Assembly: GCF_022867885.1 (NCBI RefSeq)
Contig: NZ_JALIFP010000017.1
Span: forward strand, 1 to 64,000
DNA: 64,000 bases
Direction: 5' to 3'
Origin: Lederbergia sp. NSJ-179
Lineage (GTDB): Bacteria; Bacillota; Bacilli; Bacillales; Bacillaceae_C
Under the pieces are notes generated by a model. The model saw nothing but the letters and a program-made list of their open reading frames with translations, did no database searches and was not told the DNA's origin. The position numbers and the translations under genes are program-made. This document shows, piece by piece, positions 48,290 through 57,453 of this stretch. The first letter of the stretch is position 1. Each line of letters starts with the position of its first letter.

Positions 48290-48410
48290 TAACGGCGAAT
48301 AAAAGCAGCATGATGACGAATAAAGAACGAGCATGACGAGTAAAAGTAGCCTGACGACGAATAAAAACGGGTGACGGCGAATAAATCCATCTCAACGACG
48401 AATAAAAAAT
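48290..48410. repeat. Interspersed GACGAATAAA repeat array, copy 2
   Basis: Six units (for example ACGGCGAATAAAAG, TGATGACGAATAAAG, TGACGACGAATAAAAACG) in the same order and with similar spacers as copy 1 at 41670-41790, including a shared lead-in (CCTTAACG) and lead-out (AAATCCA.CTCAACGACGAAT). The two are clearly homologous. Confidence 0.75.
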
Positions 48411-48466
48411 ATATTCGAGCGATTGTGTACATGATTTCGGTTTGGCTAGTCTGATTATTCAGGTAC

Positions 48467-48678
48467 AGGAGGGCTGTTGCAGCTGAAAAACAATACTTTC
48501 GATTTAATTTTATTGGATTTCCAAGCAGGAGATCTATGAAAAAATTTGGAAGGGGACTTATGTAGGGGATGACAATACCATTAGTGTACATATCTCCAAC
48601 CTGCGCAAAAAAATAGCCGAAGTCACGCCGGATGAATATATTAAAACCGTTTGGGGAGTCGGTTTCATGCTAATTTAA
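48467..48678 (+). pseudogene. OmpR-type response regulator with internal deletion
   Basis: 48467-48524 reads LLQLKNNTFDLILLD, the strand ending in the phosphoacceptor Asp of a receiver domain. This joins, after a frame change, to KQEIYEKIWKG, TISVHISNLRKKIAEV and YIKTVWGVGFMLI with a stop at 48676-48678, the end of an OmpR DNA-binding domain. Some 120 residues between them and the N-terminus are gone. It was the regulator of the ABC-kinase operon that follows. Confidence 0.75.
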
Positions 48679-48775
48679 ATTCTTTATGATTTCTTTATGT
48701 TTTGCTTAAAGGATATTAAAGACACCTAAGCTAAACTAAGAATATCAAGAAAATTTAGCGAAGGAGTCGGGCAAG

Positions 48776-49687
48776 ATGGACGCTATTATCCAAACATATC
48801 GATTGACGAAGACATTTAAGAATGAGGAAGTGATCAAACCGCTTGATTTCTTAGTGGAAAAAGGCGAAATTTGTGCCTTGATTGGTAAAAATGGAGCTGG
48901 TAAATCAACCATCTTCAAAATGTTAGCAGGACAAATAATGCCAACTACAGGCGATATTCATTTATTTGGTGCCTCAGGAAGTGATTTGGTGGATGCCAAA
49001 AAAAGAATGGGGTTTATGGTTGAAACACCAGCCTTTTTCCCGGATTTTACAGCGAGGCAAAACTTAGAATATTTTCGAATTCAGCGTGGAGTTGTGGAAA
49101 AGAAACGTATTTATGAGGTTTTGCAAATTGTTGGTTTAGCAAATCAACAGAAGAAACGCTTCAAAGACTACTCTATGGGAATGAAGCAACGATTAGGTAT
49201 AGCACTTTGTCTGCTAAGCAGTCCGGATTGTCTCGTGCTGGATGAACCGATTAATGGTTTAGATGCTGAAGGAATTAGGGAAATGCGCAGGCTGTTGCTG
49301 AAGCTCAATCAAGAAAAACAAATAACCATATTGGTTTCCAGCCATATTTTAACGGAATTGCAGCTACTGGCCACACGATTTGTCTTTATCAAAGACGGGG
49401 AGATTGTGGAAGATTTAGATAAAAAAGAATTAGATGACAAAAGCAGGAAACAAATTCAGATTAAAGTGGATAATACGGCTAAGACAGCACAGGTATTAGA
49501 GCAAGCCTATGCTGATATCCAGTATCAAGTCCTCCCCGATCAAGTCATAACGATACAAAATCATATAGAGGAAGCTGGCGAAATTAATCGTCTCTTAATC
49601 GATAATGGTGTGTTAGTGATGGAGTTTCGTATGGAAGCACTGAATTTAGAATCGTATTTCTTAGGATTGGTGGGGGATAACGAATGA
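48776..49687 (+). CDS. ABC transporter ATPase (BcrA-like)
   Basis: 303 residues. Walker A GKNGAGKST, signature YSMGMKQRLGIAL, Walker B CLVLDEPINGLD and H-loop SSHIL. The BcrA/lantibiotic-immunity type has this signature and a C-terminal extension of about 80 residues. GAAGGAG precedes the ATG. Operon with a permease (4-base overlap) and a histidine kinase. Confidence 0.88.
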   Translation: MDAIIQTYRLTKTFKNEEVIKPLDFLVEKGEICALIGKNGAGKSTIFKMLAGQIMPTTGDIHLFGASGSDLVDAKKRMGFMVETPAFFPDFTARQNLEYFRIQRGVVEKKRIYEVLQIVGLANQQKKRFKDYSMGMKQRLGIALCLLSSPDCLVLDEPINGLDAEGIREMRRLLLKLNQEKQITILVSSHILTELQLLATRFVFIKDGEIVEDLDKKELDDKSRKQIQIKVDNTAKTAQVLEQAYADIQYQVLPDQVITIQNHIEEAGEINRLLIDNGVLVMEFRMEALNLESYFLGLVGDNE

Positions 49688-50433
49688 TTAATTATATGAA
49701 AAGTGAAAACTATCGTTTACTACGCAAAAAAAGTCTTTATTTGACGAGTGTCATTGGTTTTCTTCTCATTACAGCAGCGGCGTTGGTATTGTATTATTCT
49801 AAACAGCATCAAGCGGATTTTCCTTATGCAACCAGCACTTTCTTTTATTCAAATGTGATTGGTAGCGGGATAGTAGTTATCATCGTAAGCTTTCTTTTTA
49901 ATTTGGCTCTTACTGGTAAGGATATGTCTCTCATCAAACAAGCTGTATCCTTTGGCGTCTCCCGAAACACGATTTTTTGGTCAAAGCTAATTCTAACCTT
50001 AAGTTATTTTCTGCTGGTATGTGTAGTGGGTCTCCTTTTAATGATTGGATTGGGAGAGAGTCTTTTCGTTAGTGAGGAACAATCAGTTAGGAATTTCTTG
50101 GTCGCTAGTTTCAATATGATCCCGCTTGTCCTTAGCGGATTTTTTATCATTCATATGATGAGAATGCTGAAAATTGGTGAAGTCTATATCATTATCGTAG
50201 TGCTATTCCTTTTTCTCTTTTTTGATGATCTGTTACGAATGATGCTCCACTGGGTTTCAGGGATAAATGAGCTATATAAATATGCACCAAGCACACAATT
50301 AAACGACAACTTAATTAATTTTATGAACCATTCGGCTCAATTTGATTATCGTTACTGGGTTACTGGCATTGTAATTTCTGTGTTTTCTTTACTATTAGGG
50401 GCAATCAAATTCGGTAAACAAAACATTGATTGA
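49684..50433 (+). CDS. ABC-2 type permease
   Basis: 249 residues with six predicted helices; the layout of bacitracin or lantibiotic self-protection permeases. Typical stretch LIKQAVSFGVSRNTIFWSKLI. It starts on the ATGA overlap with the ATPase stop. Substrate unknown, probably a peptide antibiotic. Confidence 0.82.
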   Translation: MINYMKSENYRLLRKKSLYLTSVIGFLLITAAALVLYYSKQHQADFPYATSTFFYSNVIGSGIVVIIVSFLFNLALTGKDMSLIKQAVSFGVSRNTIFWSKLILTLSYFLLVCVVGLLLMIGLGESLFVSEEQSVRNFLVASFNMIPLVLSGFFIIHMMRMLKIGEVYIIIVVLFLFLFFDDLLRMMLHWVSGINELYKYAPSTQLNDNLINFMNHSAQFDYRYWVTGIVISVFSLLLGAIKFGKQNID

Positions 50434-50453
50434 TAAGGAAGGGGTGAATAGCA

Positions 50454-51362
50454 ATGGGCAGCTGGTTGATGAGCATTATTCTTGCTTCTCTGCTAGTGAT
50501 TAGTGTTGGGATGTTGCTGTATCTTCATTGGGATTTAAGAAGAATGACACACCAATTAGCGAATATTATTGAGAATTTCGGTACGAATGAATTGGTGCGA
50601 ACCAATACGCATAGTAAGGGAGTCATCCGGTTTATTACCAAGGTCAACCAGCTGATTCATTTATTTAAGCAAGACCAGCAACAGAGTCAAAAGAGAGAGA
50701 AAGAACTGAAGCAGGAAATGACGAATATCTCACATGATTTGCGGACACCTTTAACATCCATTAAAGGTTTCTCGGAATTATTAACTGATCCGTCTTTATC
50801 AGAAGTGGAGAAAAAGGAATTTTTGGAGATTATTCAAAAAAAGATTAACAATCTCACCATGATGGTGGATGTATTCTATGAGCTTTCGCAAATCGAGTCA
50901 TCGGACAAGCAATGGGATATGGAACAGGTGTATTTAGACCAAGCGGTGGTAGAAACAATGCTAATGTTCTATGGAGATTTTGAAAAAAGTCAATTAACGG
51001 TGGAGGTAGATGAGGCAGTCGTATCGCCTATTTTGGCTGATAAAAAGGCAACGAACCGAATTATTACTAATATTATTCAAAATGCGTTGCGCTATGCTAA
51101 AAGCTATTTCACGATTAATCTGATGGAAAAAGAGGAATACATTCGGTTACGGGCAGCAAATGATATCGAGGCATTTGATCAGAACGAACTAGAACGTATT
51201 TTTGACCGAACATATAGCATGGATAGGAGCAGAACGAGTGGACAGCATGGGTTAGGCCTGCATATTGTTCAACAGCTGATCAACAAACAAGATGGTAAGG
51301 TCGTTGCCGAAGTATATGAGGACGAATTTAGGATTGACGTATTTTTTAAGAAATGGAATTAG
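50454..51362 (+). CDS. Histidine kinase, orphaned by loss of its regulator
   Basis: 302 residues: one N-terminal helix (about 5-23), cytoplasmic linker, HisKA with H94 (NISHDLRTPLTSIKG) and a HATPase whose last motif is GQHGLGLHIVQQL. Nearly no external domain, like kinases that sense through a transporter. Its cognate regulator upstream is a deletion relic. GGAAGGGG precedes the ATG. Confidence 0.85.
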   Translation: MGSWLMSIILASLLVISVGMLLYLHWDLRRMTHQLANIIENFGTNELVRTNTHSKGVIRFITKVNQLIHLFKQDQQQSQKREKELKQEMTNISHDLRTPLTSIKGFSELLTDPSLSEVEKKEFLEIIQKKINNLTMMVDVFYELSQIESSDKQWDMEQVYLDQAVVETMLMFYGDFEKSQLTVEVDEAVVSPILADKKATNRIITNIIQNALRYAKSYFTINLMEKEEYIRLRAANDIEAFDQNELERIFDRTYSMDRSRTSGQHGLGLHIVQQLINKQDGKVVAEVYEDEFRIDVFFKKWN

Positions 51363-51556
51363 GGGATAGACAGCGTGCCATTCTATAACACATCAAGTCT
51401 TTTCCTTAAAAAATCTTATCGAATGTTTCGACCTTATTAAACTGATACAATTGAAGAAATGATCTAAAGTTTTTATGGATAATAATTTGCCACATATATA
51501 CAGTAGGATGAGTGGGGCAAAAAAGAAGAGACAAGTAGTAAAGAGGAGATTTTTAT

Positions 51557-53263
51557 ATGAAGAGCGCTGAAGATCTTGAGCAATTATTAGAATCCTTAGA
51601 TGGACGAAAATATAGTGCTTATAAACGAATCAAAGGAGTATACGAATATAGGCAATATCAGCTTGCGATTGATCATATTCAAGTCGATCCCTTTGCACCG
51701 CCATCTAAGATGCGCATTATGATGAAGAGAGAAACGGCCGGAATTCCCGATGAATGGCTTGATTCAAAACATAAAATGATTGCTGTTTCTGATTTTTTGA
51801 CGAGAACGTTCTGGAAAGGAATTCAACAATGGAACAAAGCTGGTCAAGGAACAGGAAAGAGTGGAATGATCTTGATTGATCGCTGTGGCCAAGAAATATT
51901 GGAACGCACCTCTGTTTTAATAAAAGCGGATCACTTGGAAGTTCGCCTTGAAATCGGTTTGCCAGCTCGTGGAAGACGGATTTTAGGGAAAGCGGCAACG
52001 CGGATTTTTAGGGAAATCCTTCCACGAATTGTCAACCAATCGCTGTTATATCGTAATGTGAATCAAGAAGCGATGATCAATCAAGTGATTTTGATGTTGG
52101 ATCAAATCTATATCCGTGAGGAATTACAACGAAAGAAGCTGGTTGCTTTTGTTGCAAACGGCTCTATTCTACCACGAGAAAGCGGTGTTTCCGATAAGCC
52201 GTTAAAAGGTGGTATACCTTTTACAAGTCCGAAAAAATTTGAAATGCGAATCGCGTTGCCAAGTGGACGAACCATAACTGGAATGGGGATTCCTAAGGGG
52301 ATTACTTTGATTGTAGGCGGCGGTTATCACGGGAAATCTACGCTGCTTCAAGCACTGGAGCTCGGTGTATATCATCACATTGCTGGTGATGGCAGAGAAA
52401 TGGTCATTACCCGCCAAGACGCAGCGAAGATTCGCGCTGAAGATGGACGAAATATTGAAAAAGTGAATATTAGCCCCTTTATCAACAATCTACCAGGCAA
52501 AAAGAACACCCGACAGTTTTCTTCGGAAAATGCTAGTGGAAGTACCTCTCAAGCAGCTAATGTGATGGAGGCATTGGAAGCTGAAGCCTCGCTGCTGTTG
52601 ATTGATGAAGATACATCCGCTACAAATTTTATGATCCGAGATGGACGTATGCAGAAATTGATTGCCCCGGATAAAGAACCAATCACCCCATTTACAAATA
52701 AAGTAAAACCGTTGTTTGATAGGGTAGGTGTTTCTACTATCCTGATCGTAGGTGGTTCAGGGGATTATTTTGATGTGGCCGATCATATTATCATGATGGA
52801 TGAATACCAGTTGAAGGATGTAACAGAGGCGGCTAAGACGATTGCAAGCACCGATGGCTATAAAAGAGAAAATATATCGAATCATAGCTTTGGTGAGATT
52901 TCCGCCAGAATCCCTTTAAAAGTTAGTTTTTCACGAACAGGGAAAGAAAATCGCGTAAAAGCAAAGGGAAGACATACGATTTTATATGGTAGGGAACAGA
53001 TCGATATGTCTGGACTAGAACAACTAGTCGATGATAGTCAAACCAACTGTATTGCGGTCATGCTGGACTTTTTCAAAAATGAACTACTGGATGAAAAGAC
53101 CACTATCTCTCAAGCTGCTGACCGGATTTATACGCATATCGAACAATTTGGACTGGATTCCATCTCGCCTTATACTGTTCATCCGGGGAACCTGGCCCTA
53201 CCAAGAAAACTAGAATTTTGCGCGGCTCTTAATCGCTATCGGGGATTAAGGATAAAAGCTTAA
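51557..53263 (+). CDS. ABC-class ATPase domain protein (COG3044-type)
   Basis: 568 residues. A central P-loop GGGYHGKST (about 255-263), an ABC-like signature region (SSENASGSTSQAANV) and a Walker B LLLIDEDTSATNFMIRD identify the 'predicted ATPase of the ABC class' family, which has long N- and C-terminal extensions and no membrane part. Role unknown; a link to RNA or tRNA handling has been suggested for some relatives but cannot be claimed here. A single gene, AGGAG upstream. Confidence 0.75.
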   Translation: MKSAEDLEQLLESLDGRKYSAYKRIKGVYEYRQYQLAIDHIQVDPFAPPSKMRIMMKRETAGIPDEWLDSKHKMIAVSDFLTRTFWKGIQQWNKAGQGTGKSGMILIDRCGQEILERTSVLIKADHLEVRLEIGLPARGRRILGKAATRIFREILPRIVNQSLLYRNVNQEAMINQVILMLDQIYIREELQRKKLVAFVANGSILPRESGVSDKPLKGGIPFTSPKKFEMRIALPSGRTITGMGIPKGITLIVGGGYHGKSTLLQALELGVYHHIAGDGREMVITRQDAAKIRAEDGRNIEKVNISPFINNLPGKKNTRQFSSENASGSTSQAANVMEALEAEASLLLIDEDTSATNFMIRDGRMQKLIAPDKEPITPFTNKVKPLFDRVGVSTILIVGGSGDYFDVADHIIMMDEYQLKDVTEAAKTIASTDGYKRENISNHSFGEISARIPLKVSFSRTGKENRVKAKGRHTILYGREQIDMSGLEQLVDDSQTNCIAVMLDFFKNELLDEKTTISQAADRIYTHIEQFGLDSISPYTVHPGNLALPRKLEFCAALNRYRGLRIKA

Positions 53264-53742
53264 TTTAATATATAATTTATTTGTCATCATAAAATCATCC
53301 ATGCTCCCCCAACAGACTTCTTATTCAGTGGGGGAAGCATGGACAATTTTATGCAGGTGGTTCAACGGCTAAAGATCTGCAGAAGAAAATATCAATAACT
53401 AAGAATATCTTTCGATTTTCGAAATAAGGAAGGATTAGATGGACTCTTATAGAACTTATTCATAACCTGCAATTAATGGATCGCTGTGCTGGTTTCCGAA
53501 AGTTATCTTCCTAAGCAAACTGAAAGCTATATGTAAAATTCTACTCACAAAAAGAGTAGTTGCAAAAAAGAGTAGCTACTCCAATATAGAAAGAGGTTGA
53601 CCGAATTATTTGCGGAAAACAGTACTTAATGACTTAATGCAGTGCGGAATAATCATAGAGTCGCATTAATTCTTTTCTTTCCAGTCAGTGTTAAGGCTAG
53701 GTTGTCATGTCTAAAACTTGAGCTGCATAACATTCGTTATGG
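53264..53742. other. Intergenic region with a terminator-like hairpin
   Basis: CCATGCTCCCCC (53299-53310) pairs with GGGGGAAGCATGG (53330-53342) nearly perfectly after the ATPase gene. The CAGTGGGGGA box is shared with the liv operon spacer at 34254. A short direct repeat AAAAAGAGTAG occurs twice near 53549-53575. No gene seen. Confidence 0.5.
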
Positions 53743-54288
53743 TTATCTAGTTTTCTCAGTAAAGGTTGTTAATCTTTCTATTATATCATCATTTTTTGAA
53801 AGATGCCTCGATAGTTTCTGCTTCGCTCTTAATAAGCGAGTTTTCACTGTATTCTTCTTCACACTTAACAGTGTTGAAATCTCCTCAATGCTCATCTCAT
53901 AATAATATTTAAGTAATACAATTTGAGACCATTCCCGTGGGAGAATATCTAAAGCTTCCGATAAAAGCTCTACAAATAATTTGTTTTCCAACTCTCGTTC
54001 TACTTTAGAATGCCATGTGGAGAATAGGAAAGAACATTGGTTAAAAAAAAGCTCCATGTTAATTTCTTGACGTTTCATTTTGCGCAAATAATCTACTGAT
54101 AAATTTGAAGCGGTTACATTTAGCCATTTTTGAAGAAGATGTTCATCCCTTATATCGGGGGGATTTTCAATTAATTTAATAAAAGTTTCCTGAACAATAT
54201 CCTCAGCTATTTGATAGTCCTTGGTTATACCGTATGCGGAGTTGAATACACTTTGATGAAAACGGCTTTTTTTCATTGTGCTCATCAT
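53743..54288 (-). CDS. ECF-type RNA polymerase sigma factor
   Basis: 181 residues. Region 2 is HQSVFNSAYGITKDYQIAED then IVQETFIKL; region 4 is LPREWSQIVLLKYYYEMSIE and an HTH (VKKNTVKTRLLRAKQKL). The frame stays open upstream of the ATG at 54288 to about 54357, including GAGGAG, but has no usable start codon. No anti-sigma gene is adjacent. It is divergent from the lasso peptide cluster and may control it; no matching -35/-10 pair is proven. Confidence 0.82.
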   Translation of the reverse strand: MMSTMKKSRFHQSVFNSAYGITKDYQIAEDIVQETFIKLIENPPDIRDEHLLQKWLNVTASNLSVDYLRKMKRQEINMELFFNQCSFLFSTWHSKVERELENKLFVELLSEALDILPREWSQIVLLKYYYEMSIEEISTLLSVKKNTVKTRLLRAKQKLSRHLSKNDDIIERLTTFTEKTR

Positions 54289-54684
54289 GCAAATAAAACA
54301 CGATTTATATTCCTCCTCAGATAGTAATAGGCTTTTACAAGCAATATAGGAAGTATATCATAAAAAATCTTTCCTTTTTTCTAAAAACGGGAACTTTTTA
54401 CTCTTGTCTGACGTTTTATATATAAAGGCACAAGAAAAGGTAGTGAAGATCGTTTGATATTTCGACTTGCGAAAGGTTTTTGCTACTATGTTCATATTAC
54501 TAAATGCTCTAACTGCAAATAAAAACTAAATCCACTAGTAGAATTCCAACCAACTTGATAGGTTTAAAATATTTATTACAAATTGTTTTACTAAAGATTA
54601 TAAATATTCTTTTGATTTTAAAAAAATAACATATAATGTAACTGGTAGCTGAAATTAATCAGTTTATAGAAAGGGGCGAGGATT
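54289..54684. promoter_or_regulatory. Divergent control region of the lasso cluster
   Basis: 396 AT-rich bases between the sigma gene and the RRE gene. A TATAAT box at 54632-54637 lies about 50 bases before the first lasso gene, but its -35 partner is poor (TTGATT at 54612, spacing 14; TTCTTT at 54607, spacing 19). GAAAGGGGCGAGG (54669-54681) is the ribosome site. Confidence 0.5.
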
Positions 54685-54948
54685 ATGAAATATATTATTC
54701 CTAAGTCAATTTTAACTACAACTGACAAGGGAGAATATATTCTATTAAACACAAAGAATGGTAAGTTTTTTGGATTAGACGTCATGGGGACATATGTATG
54801 GGATTTGATAAAAAGAGGTGATAGTAAAAAAGCTATAATTGATAATATTGTGCAAACATATAATGTATCTCGTGAAGTAGCAGAAAAAGATATAAGAGAA
54901 TTATTAATTGAACTAAGTAAGCATGAGTTGGTGATAGTAGATGAGTAA
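54685..54948 (+). CDS. Lasso peptide RRE protein (B1, PqqD-like)
   Basis: 87 residues, the stand-alone RiPP recognition element. The PqqD fold is seen in the N-terminal strands (EYILLNTKNGKFFGLDVMG) and the helix VWDLIKRGDSKKAIIDNIVQ. It binds the leader of the precursor and presents it to the peptidase. It overlaps the B2 gene by 8 bases. First gene of the cluster. Confidence 0.9.
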   Translation: MKYIIPKSILTTTDKGEYILLNTKNGKFFGLDVMGTYVWDLIKRGDSKKAIIDNIVQTYNVSREVAEKDIRELLIELSKHELVIVDE

Positions 54949-55366
54949 AATAAAGCGTACGTTCCTGTTTATGTCGATTTATCTAACATTGCTTCACGTG
55001 GATTATTTATTAAAAAAGCATGGATTTGAGTACATATTTGATAAATATACCACTAAATATTCTTTAGAAAACAAAAAAACAGTTGATGAAACTAGCCTTC
55101 AAGTCATAAACCAAGTAGTCAAGTTGATTAATACAGTATGCAGATTTTATCCCTTAGAAGCAGAATGTATACAACGCTCATTGCTGAGTTATAAGTATAT
55201 TAGGCGTGTAGCTGATATCGAGGTAGATATGGTTGTTGGAGTAAAAAAGCATCCATTTGAGTCTCATGCATGGATAGAGTTAAACGGGATGAGCTTAACT
55301 GAACCAGAAGATGCTATAAAGGATTTTATGATAATTCTAACTTCGAAGGGGGGGATTCCTCAATGA
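54941..55366 (+). CDS. Lasso peptide leader peptidase (B2, transglutaminase-like)
   Basis: 141 residues. Catalytic Cys76 (EAECIQRSLLSY) and His109 (FESHAWIELNG) in the papain/transglutaminase arrangement of lasso B2 proteins. It removes the leader after B1 binding. The N-terminus is helical as usual. Its stop overlaps the cyclase start (ATGA at 55363). Confidence 0.9.
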   Translation: MSKIKRTFLFMSIYLTLLHVDYLLKKHGFEYIFDKYTTKYSLENKKTVDETSLQVINQVVKLINTVCRFYPLEAECIQRSLLSYKYIRRVADIEVDMVVGVKKHPFESHAWIELNGMSLTEPEDAIKDFMIILTSKGGIPQ

Positions 55367-57150
55367 AATGGTTTTTGGGTATTATTGATTTAAAGGAACA
55401 GTCGCTAAATTTAGATGAACTGCATCGATATAGAAGTCTAGAGACTTCGTGTAATGCAAGTGTGGAACACGATGAAATAATTAATAACAATTCAGCTTTT
55501 TTTATCAGTAGTGTTTCAGACTTATACACAAATACACGTATAATCCAAGTTGATAATTATTACATAGTGGGAGATATCCGCATAGATAATCGAAAAGATA
55601 TTATTAACAGATATAGCATTGCTGAGAAATATACCGAATGTGATGAAGCCATATTCCTATATCTTTATAAAAATTTAGGGGAAAGTTTCATTGAACAAAT
55701 AATAGGGGAATTTTCATTTGTACTGTGGGACCAAGATAATCTTGAATTGTTTTGTGCAAGGGACCAATTGGGGACCAAAACACTTTTTTGGTTAAAAGAA
55801 AATGATGTCGTATATATTGCGAGTGATTTGCATGTTATAGGAAATAAAATTGACCTTTCAAATTTAAATAATAATTACTTTAATGAGTATTATGTATCTG
55901 ATGGCTGTGTAGATACAACGAGCACACCTTACAAAAATGTATTTAGGCTTCCAAGTGCATCTTGGTTGATGATGAATGATAAAAAAGTCAACGTCACAAA
56001 TTACTGGAACATTATAGAGAACAAAAAAGAAATTAAATATAAAAAAATGGAACAGTATGAGGAGCATTTTCTTGAAATTATGGGGGAAGCTGTACGCAGT
56101 AGAATGACATCAGAAGATAAAAATGCAGTTTGGATGAGTGGAGGGCTAGATTCACCTACAATATTCGCTTTAGCAAAACAATTCGAAAGCTGTGAAATAA
56201 CACCAATAAGTAGTGTTTATGATGAACATAGAGAATCAGATGAAAGAGAATATATAGAGCCTATTCTTCAAATGTATTCAACTCAAGGTGTTTTTCAAAA
56301 CTGTGATAATGAAATTTTTCTGAGAGATTTTTCTGATCAATCTTCGTGGAGCTTTGAGCCTCATGTAAACTCGTTTACGCATGCAATATTAGATAAAATG
56401 CTTTGGAACACGAGTCATATTGTCAAAGCAAAAAATCTTTTTACTGGATTTGGTGGAGATCATGTGTTGGATGGCACTGAACTAGTTATCGCAGATCAAT
56501 TAAAAAGAGGGAAGATTATTAACTCAGTAAAAAACGCTTATCAATATTCTTACAGAACCCAAGAGTCATTTTTACGGGTATTATGGTTTTTTGGGATAGT
56601 ACCTAATTTGAACAGAGGTTATGATCAAAAACAATTGCTCAGACCTATGCGTGACAACTTTAATAAAGATGTGAGATATGCTCGCTTATTCTCTCAAAAG
56701 GAATTCATTAAGCAACTTTCAGGAATTACCGCTCATTTATATTGTGATCGTATTGTGGCCCGAAAATACGGTATTGCTGTACAGACTCCATTTCTTGATA
56801 AAAGGTTTATAGAGTTTATATATAGCACTCCTGGTAATATCAGATGGCAAGGCGGAATTTATAAAAGAATATTACGACAAGCTATGGAAGGTAAATTACC
56901 AGAGAAAGTCTTGTGGAATTTAAATAAAATCGGTTCGATTTCTACAATATATAAAGGTCTTAATGAAAACTGGCCCATCTTATATCAGGTAATAGAAAAA
57001 TGTCGAATTGCTGAATTTGGACTAATTACTCGGAGCGAATGGAAGAACCTAATGAACAATTGGAAACAAGGTAAGCTAGTAAGAGATGACATTTATGTAT
57101 TATTATCCTTAGAGATATGGCTGTATAAATTAGAGAGGTTAGTAAGTTAA
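55363..57150 (+). CDS. Lasso cyclase (C, asparagine synthetase-like)
   Basis: 595 residues. N-terminal glutaminase-like domain (1-200) that begins MKWFLG, so it has no Cys2, as expected for lasso cyclases which do not use glutamine. The PP-loop SGGLDS (259-264) and GFGGDHVLDG adenylate the ring-closing side chain. It would activate the Glu of the core for attack by the new N-terminal amine. GGGGGGATT is the ribosome site. Confidence 0.93.
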   Translation: MKWFLGIIDLKEQSLNLDELHRYRSLETSCNASVEHDEIINNNSAFFISSVSDLYTNTRIIQVDNYYIVGDIRIDNRKDIINRYSIAEKYTECDEAIFLYLYKNLGESFIEQIIGEFSFVLWDQDNLELFCARDQLGTKTLFWLKENDVVYIASDLHVIGNKIDLSNLNNNYFNEYYVSDGCVDTTSTPYKNVFRLPSASWLMMNDKKVNVTNYWNIIENKKEIKYKKMEQYEEHFLEIMGEAVRSRMTSEDKNAVWMSGGLDSPTIFALAKQFESCEITPISSVYDEHRESDEREYIEPILQMYSTQGVFQNCDNEIFLRDFSDQSSWSFEPHVNSFTHAILDKMLWNTSHIVKAKNLFTGFGGDHVLDGTELVIADQLKRGKIINSVKNAYQYSYRTQESFLRVLWFFGIVPNLNRGYDQKQLLRPMRDNFNKDVRYARLFSQKEFIKQLSGITAHLYCDRIVARKYGIAVQTPFLDKRFIEFIYSTPGNIRWQGGIYKRILRQAMEGKLPEKVLWNLNKIGSISTIYKGLNENWPILYQVIEKCRIAEFGLITRSEWKNLMNNWKQGKLVRDDIYVLLSLEIWLYKLERLVS

Positions 57151-57152
57151 AC

Positions 57153-57172
57153 ATGTGTGCCTAAGTCTAAAT
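57153..57172. repeat. Left arm of an inverted repeat around the precursor gene
   Basis: ATGTGTGCCTAAGTC... starts three bases after the cyclase stop codon and ends about 21 bases before the precursor ATG. It matches the inverse of 57454-57473 at 19 of 20 positions. Confidence 0.8.
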
Positions 57173-57193
57173 ATTATAGAGGGAGGACTTTTT

Positions 57194-57427
57194 ATGGAAG
57201 CATATCAATCACCAAGTTTAGTAGAATACGGATTGTCGAAGGATTTAGTCAAAGGGGCGTGTGGATGGGGTACCGAAGGCGTATTTTTCAACAGAACTGG
57301 GTCTATAGGTAGATATAATGTTCTGGATTGTGATGAAGATGGGTATTGCATTTGGGTAAAAACTGACTGTTTTGATAAAGAACCTACATTCCCATGTCAA
57401 GAGGCCGGTAATGGCCAAAGATGTTAA
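57194..57427 (+). CDS. Lasso peptide precursor, long six-cysteine core
   Basis: 77 residues. Leader of 20: Tyr4, Pro7 and Leu9 (YQSPSL) fall at -17, -14 and -12 of the proposed cut after Lys20, exactly the positions recognised by lasso B1 proteins. The core would be 57 residues starting GACGWGTE, so Gly1 and Glu8 can close an 8-residue ring. The usual Thr at -2 is Val. Cys are at core positions 3, 26, 32, 39, 48 and 57, an even number with the last residue a Cys. Characterised lasso cores are generally around 15-25 residues. AGGGAGG precedes the ATG; the GTG at 57155 is rejected. Confidence 0.88.
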   Translation: MEAYQSPSLVEYGLSKDLVKGACGWGTEGVFFNRTGSIGRYNVLDCDEDGYCIWVKTDCFDKEPTFPCQEAGNGQRC

Positions 57428-57453
57428 TAAAGTGAAATTCTCGTAAGGAATAA

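Noticed and set aside
57155-57193. Longer precursor starting at GTG 57155
   Set aside because: It has no ribosome site, runs through the inverted-repeat arm, and would displace the leader motif spacing; AGGGAGG precedes the ATG at 57194.
57194-57427. Precursor as a lanthipeptide, sactipeptide or glycocin
   Set aside because: No LanB/C/M, radical SAM or glycosyltransferase gene is near, while B1, B2 and the Asn-synthetase-like cyclase define a lasso cluster.
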